A stretch of 64,000 nucleotides of DNA. Source: Aquila chrysaetos chrysaetos. Its lineage: Eukaryota; Chordata; Aves; Accipitriformes; Accipitridae. Positions 7,803 through 20,700 of this stretch are shown here, piece after piece; the first letter of the stretch is position 1; every line of letters begins with the position of its first letter. A program made the position numbers and the translations under genes. The notes under the pieces were generated by a model. That model saw only the letters and a program-made list of their open reading frames with translations. It did no database searches and was not told the origin of the DNA. The stretch lies in NCBI RefSeq assembly GCF_900496995.4, contig NC_044012.1, positions 2,108,001 through 2,172,000 of the forward strand. The letters run 5' to 3'.

Positions 7803-10800
7803 CTGCCGAGGGGAGACAGGCACCGGTGTTACCCCCGACATCCCCGGCACGGGGATGCTCGCCCCGTCCCCCTCCTCGCGGCTGGAGCCGTTTGGGGCCG
7901 TAGCCCTCGGTGGCGGACGCCAGGCTCCGCGTGGGGCGTCCCGCCGTGGCCGCGGCCCCACGGTACCCACCGGGGGCGAGGGGTTTGGCGGCCGGCAGGG
8001 CTGGTCCCGGCGAGAAGACCTCTCCCTTGGATCCTGGCTGGCAGATCATGTGGTTGGTGACCAAGTGGCTGTAGAGGATGTCCCTCGTGGTGGAGATGAA
8101 GCCGCAGCTGTGGCAGACGCCTGCGGGGAAGGCGGCACGGGGCTGAGCGGGCAGGACGGCAGCCGGCGGGGCGGGGGGAGACCCGCGGGGAGGGGGGTCC
8201 CCGTCCTCAGGCTGTGCTGGAGGGGATGGGACAGGGCTGTCCCCGCGGGGACGACTCACCGTTCAGGGTGTCCGTGTGTACCTTCAGGTGACGCTCGCAG
8301 TTGGCTTTCGTGGTGAAGGCGGACAGGCAGATCAGGCAGACGAATGGCCGCTCTCCTGCAGGACGGACGGACAGGCGGACGCCTCAGTGCTAAGGGAGGG
8401 GGGACGGGGACCGCGGGGACACCCCACGGGGCCGTGCTGGCCAGGAGGGTGCCGGCTGCGGGAAGCAGGATGCCCCCTCCCATCTTTACAGGGCTGAGAT
8501 GGGGGAAGACCTACAAGCGAGCGTCCCCAAACCAGTAACCCAACTGGGGGGGAGAACCTCATCTAACTGGTCACCGTGCTGCAGCCCCGCAGCCTCATTG
8601 CCCCTCCACCCAGCCGGCTCCTGGGGTTCCTCGCGCGTGTCCCCAGGCTGCGGCAGCGCGCCGCGCCGTACCGCTGTGGCTCCGCATGTGGATCTCCAAG
8701 GAGCTGGCGCTGGGGCAGCTCTTCTTGCACTGGGGGAAGGGGCAGACGCGCTCGTTGGGGTAGGTCTCCTTGGGCTTCTCCTCCAGGGCGGGCGAGCCGG
8801 CGCTCTGCCGGCTGGCACAGTAGTACATCAGGTGGGCTTGCAGGTTGCGCTCGCTCCGGTACCAGATCCCGCAGTCCTTGCACGGAAAGACGTCCTCTGC
8901 GGAGAAGAAGGGACGCACGTCGCTTGCGTGACGGGCCGGGGACCCCCGGCACGGTCCCGGCCCCGTGGGCTGCACCGCGTGTGTGTGTGTGTGTGTCCCC
9001 CCCTCCCCACGCTCTCCGTCCCCGAGGACTCACTGTTCACCACGGCGGTGGCCAGGATGGCGGCCATGCCGGCTTGCTGCGGCAGCAGCTGAATATCCGA
9101 GTGCAGCGCGGCCGGGTACGGCGACTCGCCGGGCTCCGCTTTCACCGCGTGGTGGTGGTTGGGGATGGCCGGCGGCTCTGCCACCACGAAGGCACGCACG
9201 GCCTCGTCCTCCCGCAGGGCACGCGTCGTCCGGCACCACAGGGCTTCATCTGGAGGTGGCGGGGAGGGGGGGACAGCGGTCAGCCATGACCCCCCCCCTC
9301 CCGCCCCGGACCCCCATCGTGCCGCTGCCAGCTTGGCTTTGAGTCCCGCTGTTCCCCCCCCCTCCTTCTGCCCTTGTCCCCCTTCTCCCCTAGCAGCACC
9401 CCGGGTTTGCTCCTGGCCACGGCTGAGCACCATCCTGCCTGGAGATGGCGGTGTCTGCCCGTGCCGGAGCGCTGCCTGGCACAGCCCTGCCTGCCAGGAG
9501 GGCTTTCTGCTCCAACGCTCGCACCCACGCTCGCACCCACGCTCGCACCCACGCTCGCGCACGCGGTCTCTTGCACCGACGCACGCCGTAACGCTCGCGC
9601 GCCGACGCACGCGGCGACGCGCGCCTCGCCCGAATCGCGCGCGAGTAACGCGCCGACGCTCGCGCCGACGTTTGCACCAGGGACTGCACGCTGGGACCCT
9701 CCTCCTATCCCCCCCACACCACCCCGAGACCCCTCCTCAGACGCGGGGACGCGTGGCACCGGTACCGACCCTTCCTGTAGATCACGGCGTTGGCGTCGGA
9801 ATCTCCGGGCACGAGGGGCAGCCGGGACAGCCAGCAGCTCTCGTCCCCCAGCACCAGCGTCACGGGTGGGCTCTGCCAAAGGGCGGGGGGGGGGCGGTGA
9901 GCACCGCTCCCCAAAACGGGCTGGGGTCAGGGTGGGGGGGCTGGCGGTGGCGGGGTCGTGGTTCTCCCCGCTCAGCCCGCGCCCGGCTCTGCCTTCCCGC
10001 ATCTCTAATGAATATTAATGAGCAGAAGGGAGGGGGGGGGGGAAATTAATCTGCCTGATCCTCTGATGGCTGCTGCGGTAACGATATGAAATCTAATTAT
10101 TCGTCCCAATATTTCTAAACCCTCCAACTCAGCCTGACAGTCGCAGCCGGTTGAGGCCTTATCACCGCCAGGAGCCGAGTGCCGGCAGCGTGATAAACCC
10201 CACGCGCACGCGCGTGCAGGCGCTCGCACACGCGTGTGCACGCTCCGGGGGTGCACGGGCAGAGCCCGCACGCTGCTGCTGCTGCTGCTGCAGGAAAACC
10301 CCCCCCCCCCCGCTGAAAGCGGGTGGGAAATGGGGCTGGGGGCTTAGGGACCCCCCTCCCGCCCCGCATGGGATGCAGGGATGGGTGCTGCTGGTGGCAC
10401 ATGGGCTGAGCTCCCTTGGGGACCGTGGTGGCCCCTCCACGTCCCGCGCCACGGCTGGGAGGGAGAGGAGGGTCTCTGGCAGAGCTTTTGCAGATTTGCT
10501 CCGTGCATGGGGGGACCTCTGTGTACCCCCCCCCCCCCCGATGGAGGGAGGGTCCCCATGGTGTCCGGGCACCCCGCAGCACCCCAGGGTGCTCCCAGCA
10601 CCCCGAAGGCGGTCCCAGCACCCCAGGGTGCCCGCCCTGGCTCCCCTCGGTGGCCCCAGCCTCTGCGCCGAGCCCTTCCTTGTTCTCCCTGGAACAAAGA
10701 GGTCAGTGTCTCCGCTCTGCACCGGCCCGATAACCATCGGAAACCCTATCTGCTCCGCATCCGCCGGGACGGTGTTATCGGGACGGCCCCATGCCCTCGC

Positions 10801-11756
10801 TGTCCCCCGCCGTGGGCATCGCCCCAGGGCTGGGCGGCTGGTGGGGGGGGATGCGGCGCAGGGATAGAGTGGGGGGCACAGCCGGCACGTGGGGGTCTGC
10901 TGGCCCTTGGCACCCCCAGGCTGGTGCTGCTGGTGGGTTTGCACACCCTCCTGAGCAAGGCTGGTTTTGGGGGAACCCCATGGGACCAGCTGGGGGCAGA
11001 CAGGCATCTTCCTCCTCCTCCTCCATCAGTGCACCTTCTCCTTCTCCTCCATCAGTGCAGCGATGGGCACACGCCATGCTCCATGCCACAGAGGCATTAA
11101 AGCCACCCAGTGTTCCCATTTCCCACTAAAACCCCAGGATGGGATAATCTCTGACATGAAGATGGAGAGCAGAGCCAGGCAGGATTTGGGGGAGACCCCC
11201 TGCACCCCCCCGCCACCAGCAACAAAGACGAAGGGACCCGAGGGCGACAGCCCATATCAGGGATGGGGCTGCGATTCCTTCCTCGCTTCCCTGAGCAGAG
11301 ATAGAGAGGGAGGCGAGCGGTAGAGGAGAGCAGGGCTGGGAATCATCAGCCGGGCTCGATAAGGGAGCTGCTGAAATGGGAGCAAAAATATTTAGACAAT
11401 AAATGAAGTATCAGAAAAAAGCCGCGCATATCTTTAAGAAATCAATCATCCTGTACCGGGTGTCTGGACACACGGCGCCAACCGGGAGATAGGGAGCCAA
11501 ACTGGGCAGATAAGGGTTAATCAAGGATTTAATTCGGCAAAGATAAACGGGCCTGAGCTAGAAAAAAAAAAAAAAAAGAAAAAAGCGAGGGAGAGAGGAG
11601 GAGGAGGAGGAGGAGGAGGTGGGGATGGAGCCCGGGCGAGATTCTCCGGCCTCGAAGATCCTGGGCTGGAGCTGCCCATGTGCGGCTCAGAGGGGATGCG
11701 GTGGGGGGAAGGATGTGGCCGGGATGCGAGGATCCAGCGCCTACAACCCCCCGTGT

Positions 11757-11796
<40 letters not shown>

Positions 11797-14700
11797 CCCC
11801 GCCACATGCACACCCACACACGCTCATGCACACCCACGCCCCGGGGCAGCGTGCGGCCGATGGCGTGCTCCTTCACTGTGGGCTGCAGAGCCCGGGCGCT
11901 TTCCAGGCGCAACCGGAGTGCCCTGGGAGCAAATTTGGGATGGGGAACCCAGATCCCATCTCCTCTGCGAGGACGCACGTGCCACCGAGCAGCCTGCTTG
12001 CCTGCAGCCATGTGCAGGAGGGGGCGGCCAGTGTCCCGTCCCCCTGCGATGCTCTGATCTCGGGGCGGTGGGGGCAGCGTATGGCAGGGAAACCTGCTGC
12101 GCACCCAAACCAGGCGATTCCCGAGGGGTCGGGAGCTCAGGTAGGGAAAAATCCCTCCCGAACCGACTCCTCACCCCAAACAACTTGGTTCCTCGGGACT
12201 TCCCCCACCACTCTCGCCGGCAGCCCGCGGCAGCATTGCTCCTTACCGTCTCGCCGTGCCCCGGCGATGCCGGTTCGCTGTGGATGCTGCCCTGGAAGGG
12301 TCCCCAGGAGAAGCCCTCGGGGAGGCTCCTGCGGGTTCGCACCCGCCTCTCCCCTTCCTGCACGGCCAGATCCAGCTCATCTGCAGGGAGACAGGCACAG
12401 CATCAGCACCATGCCCTCCCAGCCGGACCCCTGGCCCACGGCAGCCCCAGGTCCCCGGGGACGTGGGCACCCACTTGGAGCCGAGAGCCGCCGATGGGTC
12501 CCTCCGGGGCTGCGCGTCCACGGTGGGTGGGTGGGGATCCAGCCGCTTGCCGGGGCGGGGGGTGCGGGCACGGCACGGGGGGTCCGGGCACGAAACGGCG
12601 GCAGAGCGGAAGGAGCGTTTCCCATCCCCGCACCCAAAGTCACAGCAGCTTCAGGGCTTAATGGCTTTGATTATCTGATAAGCCTCTGGTTTAATGGGTT
12701 AGATAACATGTTAATACGCTATGAAGGCTGCTCTAAAATGTTTTAACTGTGCCTTTGTCTTTCGGAGCGCAGATAAGATGGCAGGTAACCAATACGCAGA
12801 TGGATGTGCGTCGGCTGCCCCTCGCCACGCGGCGGGAAGGGGCTAGACCCTGCACCCCCAAAAAACAGATGCTCTCAGAGGACAGCGAGCCAAACACCAG
12901 GTAGCCAGCGAGGCGGGGTGCCCGGGGAACCCGTCTGCAGCCGGGAAGGCTCCTAGCACCCCAGGGTGCTCCAGGGCAGAAGTGGGGTCCCCCTACCCCC
13001 ATGCCAGGGAAAAGAGCCCCCCTAAAGCCACGTGCCTGGACCCCCGTCCTTCGAGGGCACCGTGGCAGATGCAGCCGGTGCGCGGGTCCCATGGGCGGGG
13101 AGGAGGCTGCGCTCGTTCGAAGGCAAAATTGCTTTCAGAGCTGGGAGCGCGGGGAGGATAAAGCGATCCCATGGCTGCGGAGATTGAAATCTGATGTGTT
13201 TATTAGCCGGGCTGACATCTGGATCCTCTCGGCACTGGGGTAAGTTAAGGTGAGCGACTGGAAGCCCTGGGTGGTGAGCAGGGATTGGCGGCACCCGCGA
13301 TCACCCGCATCCCACCGTCACCCGCGGGTCCCCTCCATCCGCCGAGGAAGCCCTGTGCCGCCGGGACCGTGGCTCCGAGCACGTCCCCAGGGCAGCAGCC
13401 GGTGTCCCTCGGCAAAACCAGCCGGGAGGTGGGCTGGAGAAAAGGTCTGTGAAGGCGTCGAAGGTCCCCGAGACCTTTGGGGTCACCAGGCTGGTCCCCA
13501 GCCTCCAGCACGTGCCGGCGAACGGAGAGATGTGCTCTGCCCGCAGACTCCTCTGCCCTGCCGGGGTGCAGGCAGGGCTGCCTGCCTTCCCCTTCTGGCA
13601 GCACCTCCTGCCCGCAGCGCCTCGGTGCCTTTGACCCGGGAGCCCTCGGCGCTGCCTTGGAGCCAGCACCCTCAGAAAGCCGCCCCGGCCGTGGGGAATC
13701 CTGGCTTTGTGTTTCTAGCTGGGATTTCATCCCCAGCAAAGTGGGTTTTGGGAGTGAGCACGGTGCTGGCTCTGCCCCCGCCCCACGTCCCTGGCATCCC
13801 CCTGCCCGTGCCCCCGCTGGTTCCATCTCAGGAGGGCAGAAGGCTGGGGCCTTTGCGGAGCCGAGGGGATTTATTCCCTGGCACAAACCGATGCCAAGGA
13901 GGGGCAGCAGCAGCCCCTCGCCCGGCTGGTCCCTCCCGCGAAAGCCCCAGGGGGGCAGGCGGGGAGCAGAGCCGCCGGGCAGGATGCGGCCATCAGCGTG
14001 GCCTCGGGGCTGAGCGGAACCCTTGCACAGTGCACGTCTCTCCGCATTTCCAACGCCCGGCTCCTGGCTGACTCCCGACATGCTGCCGGGGTGCCGGGCT
14101 CCCTCCAGCCCCTCCATCGCGGTCCCACCATCCCCAGGTCACCGGTCCTCATCCCTCCAGCTCTGGGGAGGGGACAGCAAACCCCCAAATCCCCGGGAGC
14201 GCCCCAACGGTGGTGGCTCCCGTTTAGCTTTGCCATCCCGTATAGCCTGGCTGCTTTTGGGGAACGGAGCCCAACCGCCACCTCCCCCCACCCCATGCCC
14301 CCCCCCTTTTTTGCCCCCCCTTCCCCCCGTCTCACTGGTAATCAGCGGCGTTTGGGTCAGGAGACCATGTCTCCGAGATAAGAGCGTTCGCCTGACACTT
14401 CCCATGTCAGAGCACTTCATCTTCTGTGTATCAATCCCCAGCAGAGAAAACACGCAGGCGCTGATAAAGAGAAAACCGTTCCAGACAGGGGGACAAAAAT
14501 AGTGTTGCCGGAGCTGGCCCCGCTCCCCGTCAGCGCCTGATGGCCACGGCACCGGCCGGTGACCCAAGCCACCAGTGTCACCCCAAAAACGGGGCGGTGG
14601 TGAACCCCCGGTGCTGAGCGGTTCTCCGTCTGGATGGGTGTCCCTGTGCCCGGCCAGGGATGCTGCCCGAGCCCCTGCGGTACCCGCCTGCACCCACGTT

Positions 14701-17700
14701 GATACGGCCAGAAAAAAAGAGGAGGAAAACGGTGATTTCCAAATTAAACACGCAGCATCGCTGCGCCGCTTCCCTGGTGCGGGGGAAACGATGCCGAGCT
14801 GGGATGGGGCAAACTGGGAGATGCTGCGTGTTCACCTTGTCTGCGCTTTGGGAACAAAGCCCAAAGCGAGCGAGCAAGCCGTGTCCCCACAGGGGGACAA
14901 CCACGCAGCGGGGAGCGAGCCCCATCCCTGCGCTCTGACGGCGCCGGATTCGGCCACATCACTCCGCCTGCAACCTAGGGAGGTTGGGAAAAGCCGATGC
15001 CAGCCCGTGGGGTGTCCCGGGTCACCCCCCCCAGCAGCCTCCCCGGCGAGCGGCGAGGAGCAAAGTCCACGGGCGCGGGCCCCCTTCCCACGGGATCCCC
15101 CCCGCAGGTGAACACCACCCTGGGTATCTCATCTGGCCATCGGTCCCTGGCCAGGCGGTGCCCCGCCGTTATCGCGGGAGGGTTTATCTCCCAGATCATT
15201 AACCAAATTGGGCAGGGACCCGACTGTTTGCTTTGGGTCGCAAAGAAAAGCGGCGGAAAGAAAGGAAGGAGGGGAAAAAGCCCCCGGTGAGCTGGGTGCA
15301 CCTGCTCGGCGCGGCACGGACCCCGGTCCTCTGCCCGCTGCCAAAATACAGGGTGCCGGGGCTGCTCCCTGCCCCCCAGGACTGACAGCGCCTGCTCGCC
15401 CGGTGCTGCGCCTCGGCTTATCTCCCCATCGAGAGATTTTGAAGAAATAGGCTGAGCTGTGCCGGAGAGCCAAGATTAATCCTCTCATCACACTGCGGCC
15501 ACGTATCGGGCAATCAATGGCTGAGAAGGCATGGCTGGCACCTGAGTCCCTGGGGGTCCCGGGTGGGCATATGGGCAAGGATGAAGCCTGCAGGGATGCA
15601 CAGTGCCGGTGAGGCATCACCGTGCAACACGGCTGCATATTCCTCCGGCACGGGGTGAACGCAGGACCGGGATGCGATAAAGATGAACTTCTGCAAGAGC
15701 CCATCTGCAAGGCGACCCACAGCGTCCTTATGGCTGGGGAAATAAAGAGCATCCCCTTGCCCCAACCGCATCTGTGTGACTTTAATCAAATCCAAATGAA
15801 CCCGCTCTGCCCCTCGGTGGGGATCCGGGCTCGGAGGTCCCCGCAGTGTTTGCAGCTGCCTGGATACTATCTGGATAAATACCACTATAGGGGTGTCACG
15901 GGACTGCATCCCAGCATCAGCCGCACCGCATGCCACTCCTATTAATACAGCGCTTTACGCCCGGCCCCGGGGGCTGCCAGCCCTGGGGGGCCACGACACC
16001 GGGTACGGCGCCCGCATGAGCCCCGGTGATGCAGAGCCTGGGAGAACGGGGATGAACCGGTGGTCTCTGCTCCCATCCCAGCATGTGCGTGATGTCCCCA
16101 TGGCACAGGAACCCCCAAGAAGGAGGGAGGATGGATCCATCCATCCATCCATCCATCCATCCATCCATCGGTACTCAAGCTCCCATGGCTCTCCCGCTCC
16201 TGCCCGGGCAAAGCCAAGCTGGAGAAGCCCCAACTCCCCCGGCAGCCCCGGTCCCGCCGCACGCCCCAGCTGCTGTTTTTAGAAGCGGCGAGTGCACGGC
16301 GGAAGGAATAAATCCTGACAACTCAACTAGTGAAATGATGTGATGGCACCGCTCCGATAAGATGGAGGGAGCCGATTGGGAAGAGTCTTAAGCTGTGAAC
16401 ACGCAGCATCTCCACTCTTCACCTCCGCTCACAAAGGGAAATCTCTCCAAAGGGGCTAAGGAGATTATCCCGGCTTTGCCGTCCCGGGTGCTCGAGTAAT
16501 CAGGGCAGCCTTGGGGACGACAAAGGAGCGAGGAGGGTTTAAATTCGAGCCTTGCTGGGCTGCGCCTGCTTGGGCTCAGCCTGGGGCTGCTCTGGCCGAG
16601 CTGCCGCAGACCGAGCGGGGACGGTCGTGGGAGAGCCGGGCTGCTGCTGGTTCTGCCTCCCCGGCTTTGGGGTGCAGCGGGGAACCCTGCTGCCCCGGCG
16701 GGACGGGAGCCAAGGGGAGATTTCTGCCCTTATCGCTCCTGCCCATCGTTTGCAATTTATTGATTTTTTTTTTTTTTTTTTTTTGACAGAGTACAAAAGC
16801 AAATCTTTATCGGGCTGAACCCTGCCCCCGGTTAATGGAGGAGCTGTGACCTACCCCGGGAGAGCAAAACCGGCACTTCCCGGCATGCGGGGGGGGGGGG
16901 GGGGGGGGGGGGGGGCCGGGGAGGGAAGTGTTGGCACCCAGGAGGTGCTGCACCCCAAAAGGGCCGGGAACCCCGCTCGCCAGCTGTGGTGCACAGCTGG
17001 CAGGCGCTGGCAGCAGGGCGGCCACCGGCCGTGCCACGCGTTGCCCAGGGAATCGCCCTTCCCGACGCCCCACGTAAGCCGGGGTGCCCTGCCCCAGCAG
17101 GATGCGTCCCGATAAGCCTCCCCGGGACGTTTGCATTCGGGGTGTTGCTGCACCTTACTGGGATGTGGCCCTGAGGGGGGGGGGGTCCCTGTCCCCAGGG
17201 GGTCCCCAGCCCAAGGCTGGGGTCCCCGTCCCAGGAAATAAATGGGAGCTGCGCCCACAGGGATGGGGACAGGAATAAACACTGGGAATAACATCAGAAA
17301 GTGCTCAGCGAGGATGGGAAGGAGGAAAACTTCCCGGCTCTCCCCGGGCTGCCAGGGGTGGCCGGACCCCTGTGCCAGGGACCCCCTGTCCCTGCTCTGT
17401 CCCCGCTCGCGGGGCTGCTGGGACCCCCTGGCTCTGCCCAGGCTGGTGCCAGGCAGCGGGTAGGGGTGCACTGGAGGGGGGGCAGGAAACCAGACGGGGA
17501 GGGGGGAGGAAGGGGAGAAAAGGGGCCCCCGGAGCCGATGCAGAGGGTAGATATCCCCTCCGGAAAAAGAGGAGGGGACCGCATGGGGGGGGGTCACTGC
17601 CGCAGAGCCTGCCTGCAGGGAGGGGGAGGGAGGGCCCCCGGGGGGGGCAGCACCCAGATGGAGGGGGGGGGGGGTGGGAGCTCGGCTTCGCACCAAACCC

Positions 17701-20700
17701 CCAAAACCCACCGGTTCTCAGATACAGCCCAGGGCAGAGCGGCAAGGCAGCAGTGATTGACAGCTGTCAGTCACCGCGAGCCTGGCAGCATCGCCCTCAG
17801 GGCTCTCACCCCAAGCGTGCAAAACATTTTTCTCCTTCCCAAGGGAAAATGGAAAGGAGGATGGGGACAGAGGCGGGGGATGCTGCCTGCATGTCTCAAC
17901 ACTCTCCCCGTGCTGCCCGATGCAGGGGTGTCCCTGCCAGGCTGTGGGAAAGACTGGTCGGGGTGTCCCCCCACCTCAGCACTGTCCCCAAACCAGCCTG
18001 AGCATCCCTCCACCCCAGCAGTGTCCCCAAACTAGTCAGAGCATCCTTCCACTCAGCAATGTCCCCAAACCAGCCTGAGCATCCCTCCACCCCAGCAGTG
18101 TCCCCAAACCGGTCTGAGCACCCCTTCAGCCCATCAATGTCCCCAAACCGGTCTGAGCATCCCTTCAGCCCATCAATGTCCCCAAACCAGTCTGAGCATC
18201 CCTTCAGCCCATCAATGTCCCCAAACCGGTCTGAGCATCCCTTCAGCCCATCAATGTCCCCAAACCAGTCTGAGCATCCCTTCAGCCCATCAATGTCCCC
18301 AAACTGTCCTGAGCATCCCTCCACCCTGCAGTGTCCCCAGACAGAGGCCGAACAGAGAGCAGGGACCTGCGGGTACAGACCCCGGCACGGATGGGGTCCC
18401 CTTCGACATCCCCAATCCAGGACAGATGCCACCACCTCTGCTGGGACCTTCCCCATCCTGATGCCAAACATCCCGCTGCCTTCAGTGCCGGCGTGCGGCT
18501 TTGCCGGACACAAGCCAGGCAGGGGGGTTTCAGCGCCCTGGGGGACCCCCCAACTGTTGGGGGTGCTACTTCCCTGAACCCCAACTTCTCCCCAGCCCCC
18601 AGCAATCTAACACACACAAAACTATCTGCCGCTCAGCCCGGCTCCCAGCGATAAAAAGAAATAGCTGGAATAATTTTTCCCACCCACACATACCAGGGCG
18701 GAGGGGAAGGGGGAGCGATGGGGCTGATGCGGCGAGGGGCCGGCCATCCGGACGAGCCGTCCCTCCTCATCGTGTCCTGCTCGCCCCGATAATAAACCTT
18801 GAGGTTTGCAGACAAACTCCGGGCAGCCGGAGATTATTCAGGCAGGAGTCGCGGCGCAGATAAACACAACCGAAGGCGAGCGGGAGGCGAAGGGGAAGGG
18901 GGAGGCGGCCGGGGGAAAGGCAAAATAAAAAAAGTTTGCAGTTTTAATTAGATGCACCAAAAATATAAGAAGTTGCTCTGTCCCATCCTGATACCCTGCA
19001 TGCAAGACTGGTGGCGAGGATGGATTTGGGGTTCATGGCTGGTCTTGGGAGAGGTGGACCTGTGCCATGCTCTGTAATTAACCCAGAGCCATCGTTACCA
19101 CCTGGGAGCAATTAAATAAACCCCGAACAGATGAGCCGGCAGCAGGGGGTTGGGGGCTCAGCAAGGTGGAAATCTTGGTGGGGACCTAACCAGCGAAGCC
19201 AAAGTAGGAAAGGGGGTGAGGAACCCCCCCGGGAGTGACCGCTACTCTTTTGGGGAGGGTGGGGGGACACGGCCGCAGGGGACAAGGCAAAAGCCACCCT
19301 GGGTTTGGATCCATCTGCTCCATCCCTTGCCTATCGGTGGCCTGGCAGTGTCCCCACAGGGACAAAAGCAAAAAGCTTCATCCTACCTTGCAGAAAGGCG
19401 AGCGTCAGCCGGGCTTCCCAGGGGCTGCAGCCTCCGGGCAGCTCCCCGCGGGGATTCTCTAGTGTCTCGTAATGCGGTTGAGCAGCTTGTCCCTCAGCGG
19501 GGCTCTGCTCTACTCCATTCTCCTGTCCCAGCACCACGTTCGTGAAATTTGCTGGAGGTTTTCACCTTACCCCTCTGGGAAAATTGGCCAGACTTGGTGA
19601 GGGTGGCCGGGCAGCAATGGGGCAGGAGGGGACAGCCCCGGGAGGGGAGCTGGAGGCTGTGGGTGCTCCCAAAAGTCTTCACTACTGGCCCCACTCCAGA
19701 GCAAACAAAAATGAATAGGAAAGATGGAAACCTGAGGCATGGCAGAGAGCTGCTGGCGGGGCTGTGGGGAAGGGTTTGGGGGAATTTGGGGTGGTTTGGG
19801 GGAGTTGAGGAGGATGCGCATCCCCTCTCCGGACCCACCAGAGCATGAAGTGGTTGGCACGAGTGGGCATGAAGCACGGCCACGCTCCATCCCGGGATCC
19901 CATCGGGAAGCAGAACCAAGTCGGGGTGTCCCAGCACCCCGGCCGAAGGGGCAGCACATCTGTAAAGGCTCCCAAGTCAAGGATTACAGCCTCCAGCTCC
20001 CAGGGATTTGCACATCAGCTGGGGGAGCAGCAGCCCCCTCCAGCAAACAAGGTCATTTCAAAGATAAAACAAAATACTCCTTCTCCCTCGCCGGCACGCG
20101 GGGCCGGGGAGCCCCAAGGCGAGGTCCCGGCATGCCGCGTCCCCACGCTGCCAAGCCTCTGGCACGGTGGTGCACCCAGCGGGCAGCAGTTTTGGAGACC
20201 CAGAGGGTAAAGCCATAGAGGGGGGGCTTAGCCCCGTAGCCCCCCAAAAAGGGCCAGGGGAAGGTGAGAAGCCCACAGGGCACGAACAAAGGCGCCCGGA
20301 GCTGTCCGCTTGCCCCCCCCCACCCCGTGCCGCATCTTCGCGGCTGCCATTGCTGACATACGGCGGATCCTGCCAGATAAAAAAGAAAATTCAGGCTGCT
20401 CAGAGTTTCCCTTTTCGCCAGCTCCATCCCTGATAAGTGCAGAGCCTGCAGAGCGCCTGATAGACGGGCTATCGCGGCGGTTGGTGCGAAAGGAACACCC
20501 TATCGCTGCAGCATCGCCGGACCGCCATCAACTCCCAGCCACACAGAAATTAATACCACTCCAATTACCAGAATAGAGATGGGCTGGGAGAAGGCGATAA
20601 TAAAATCTCTTTTACATAAAGAATGCAAATAACCCGCTCCGCCGAGGGAAGGCGGGGGGGGGGGGGTGAAGGGGAGGCATGGCCAGAGCCGAGGCTTCGT

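Noticed and set aside
17896-18577. Repeat proteins of 13-residue units on both strands
   Set aside because: Both arise from the 39-bp minisatellite, whose length is a multiple of three; no start context, splice sites or homology.
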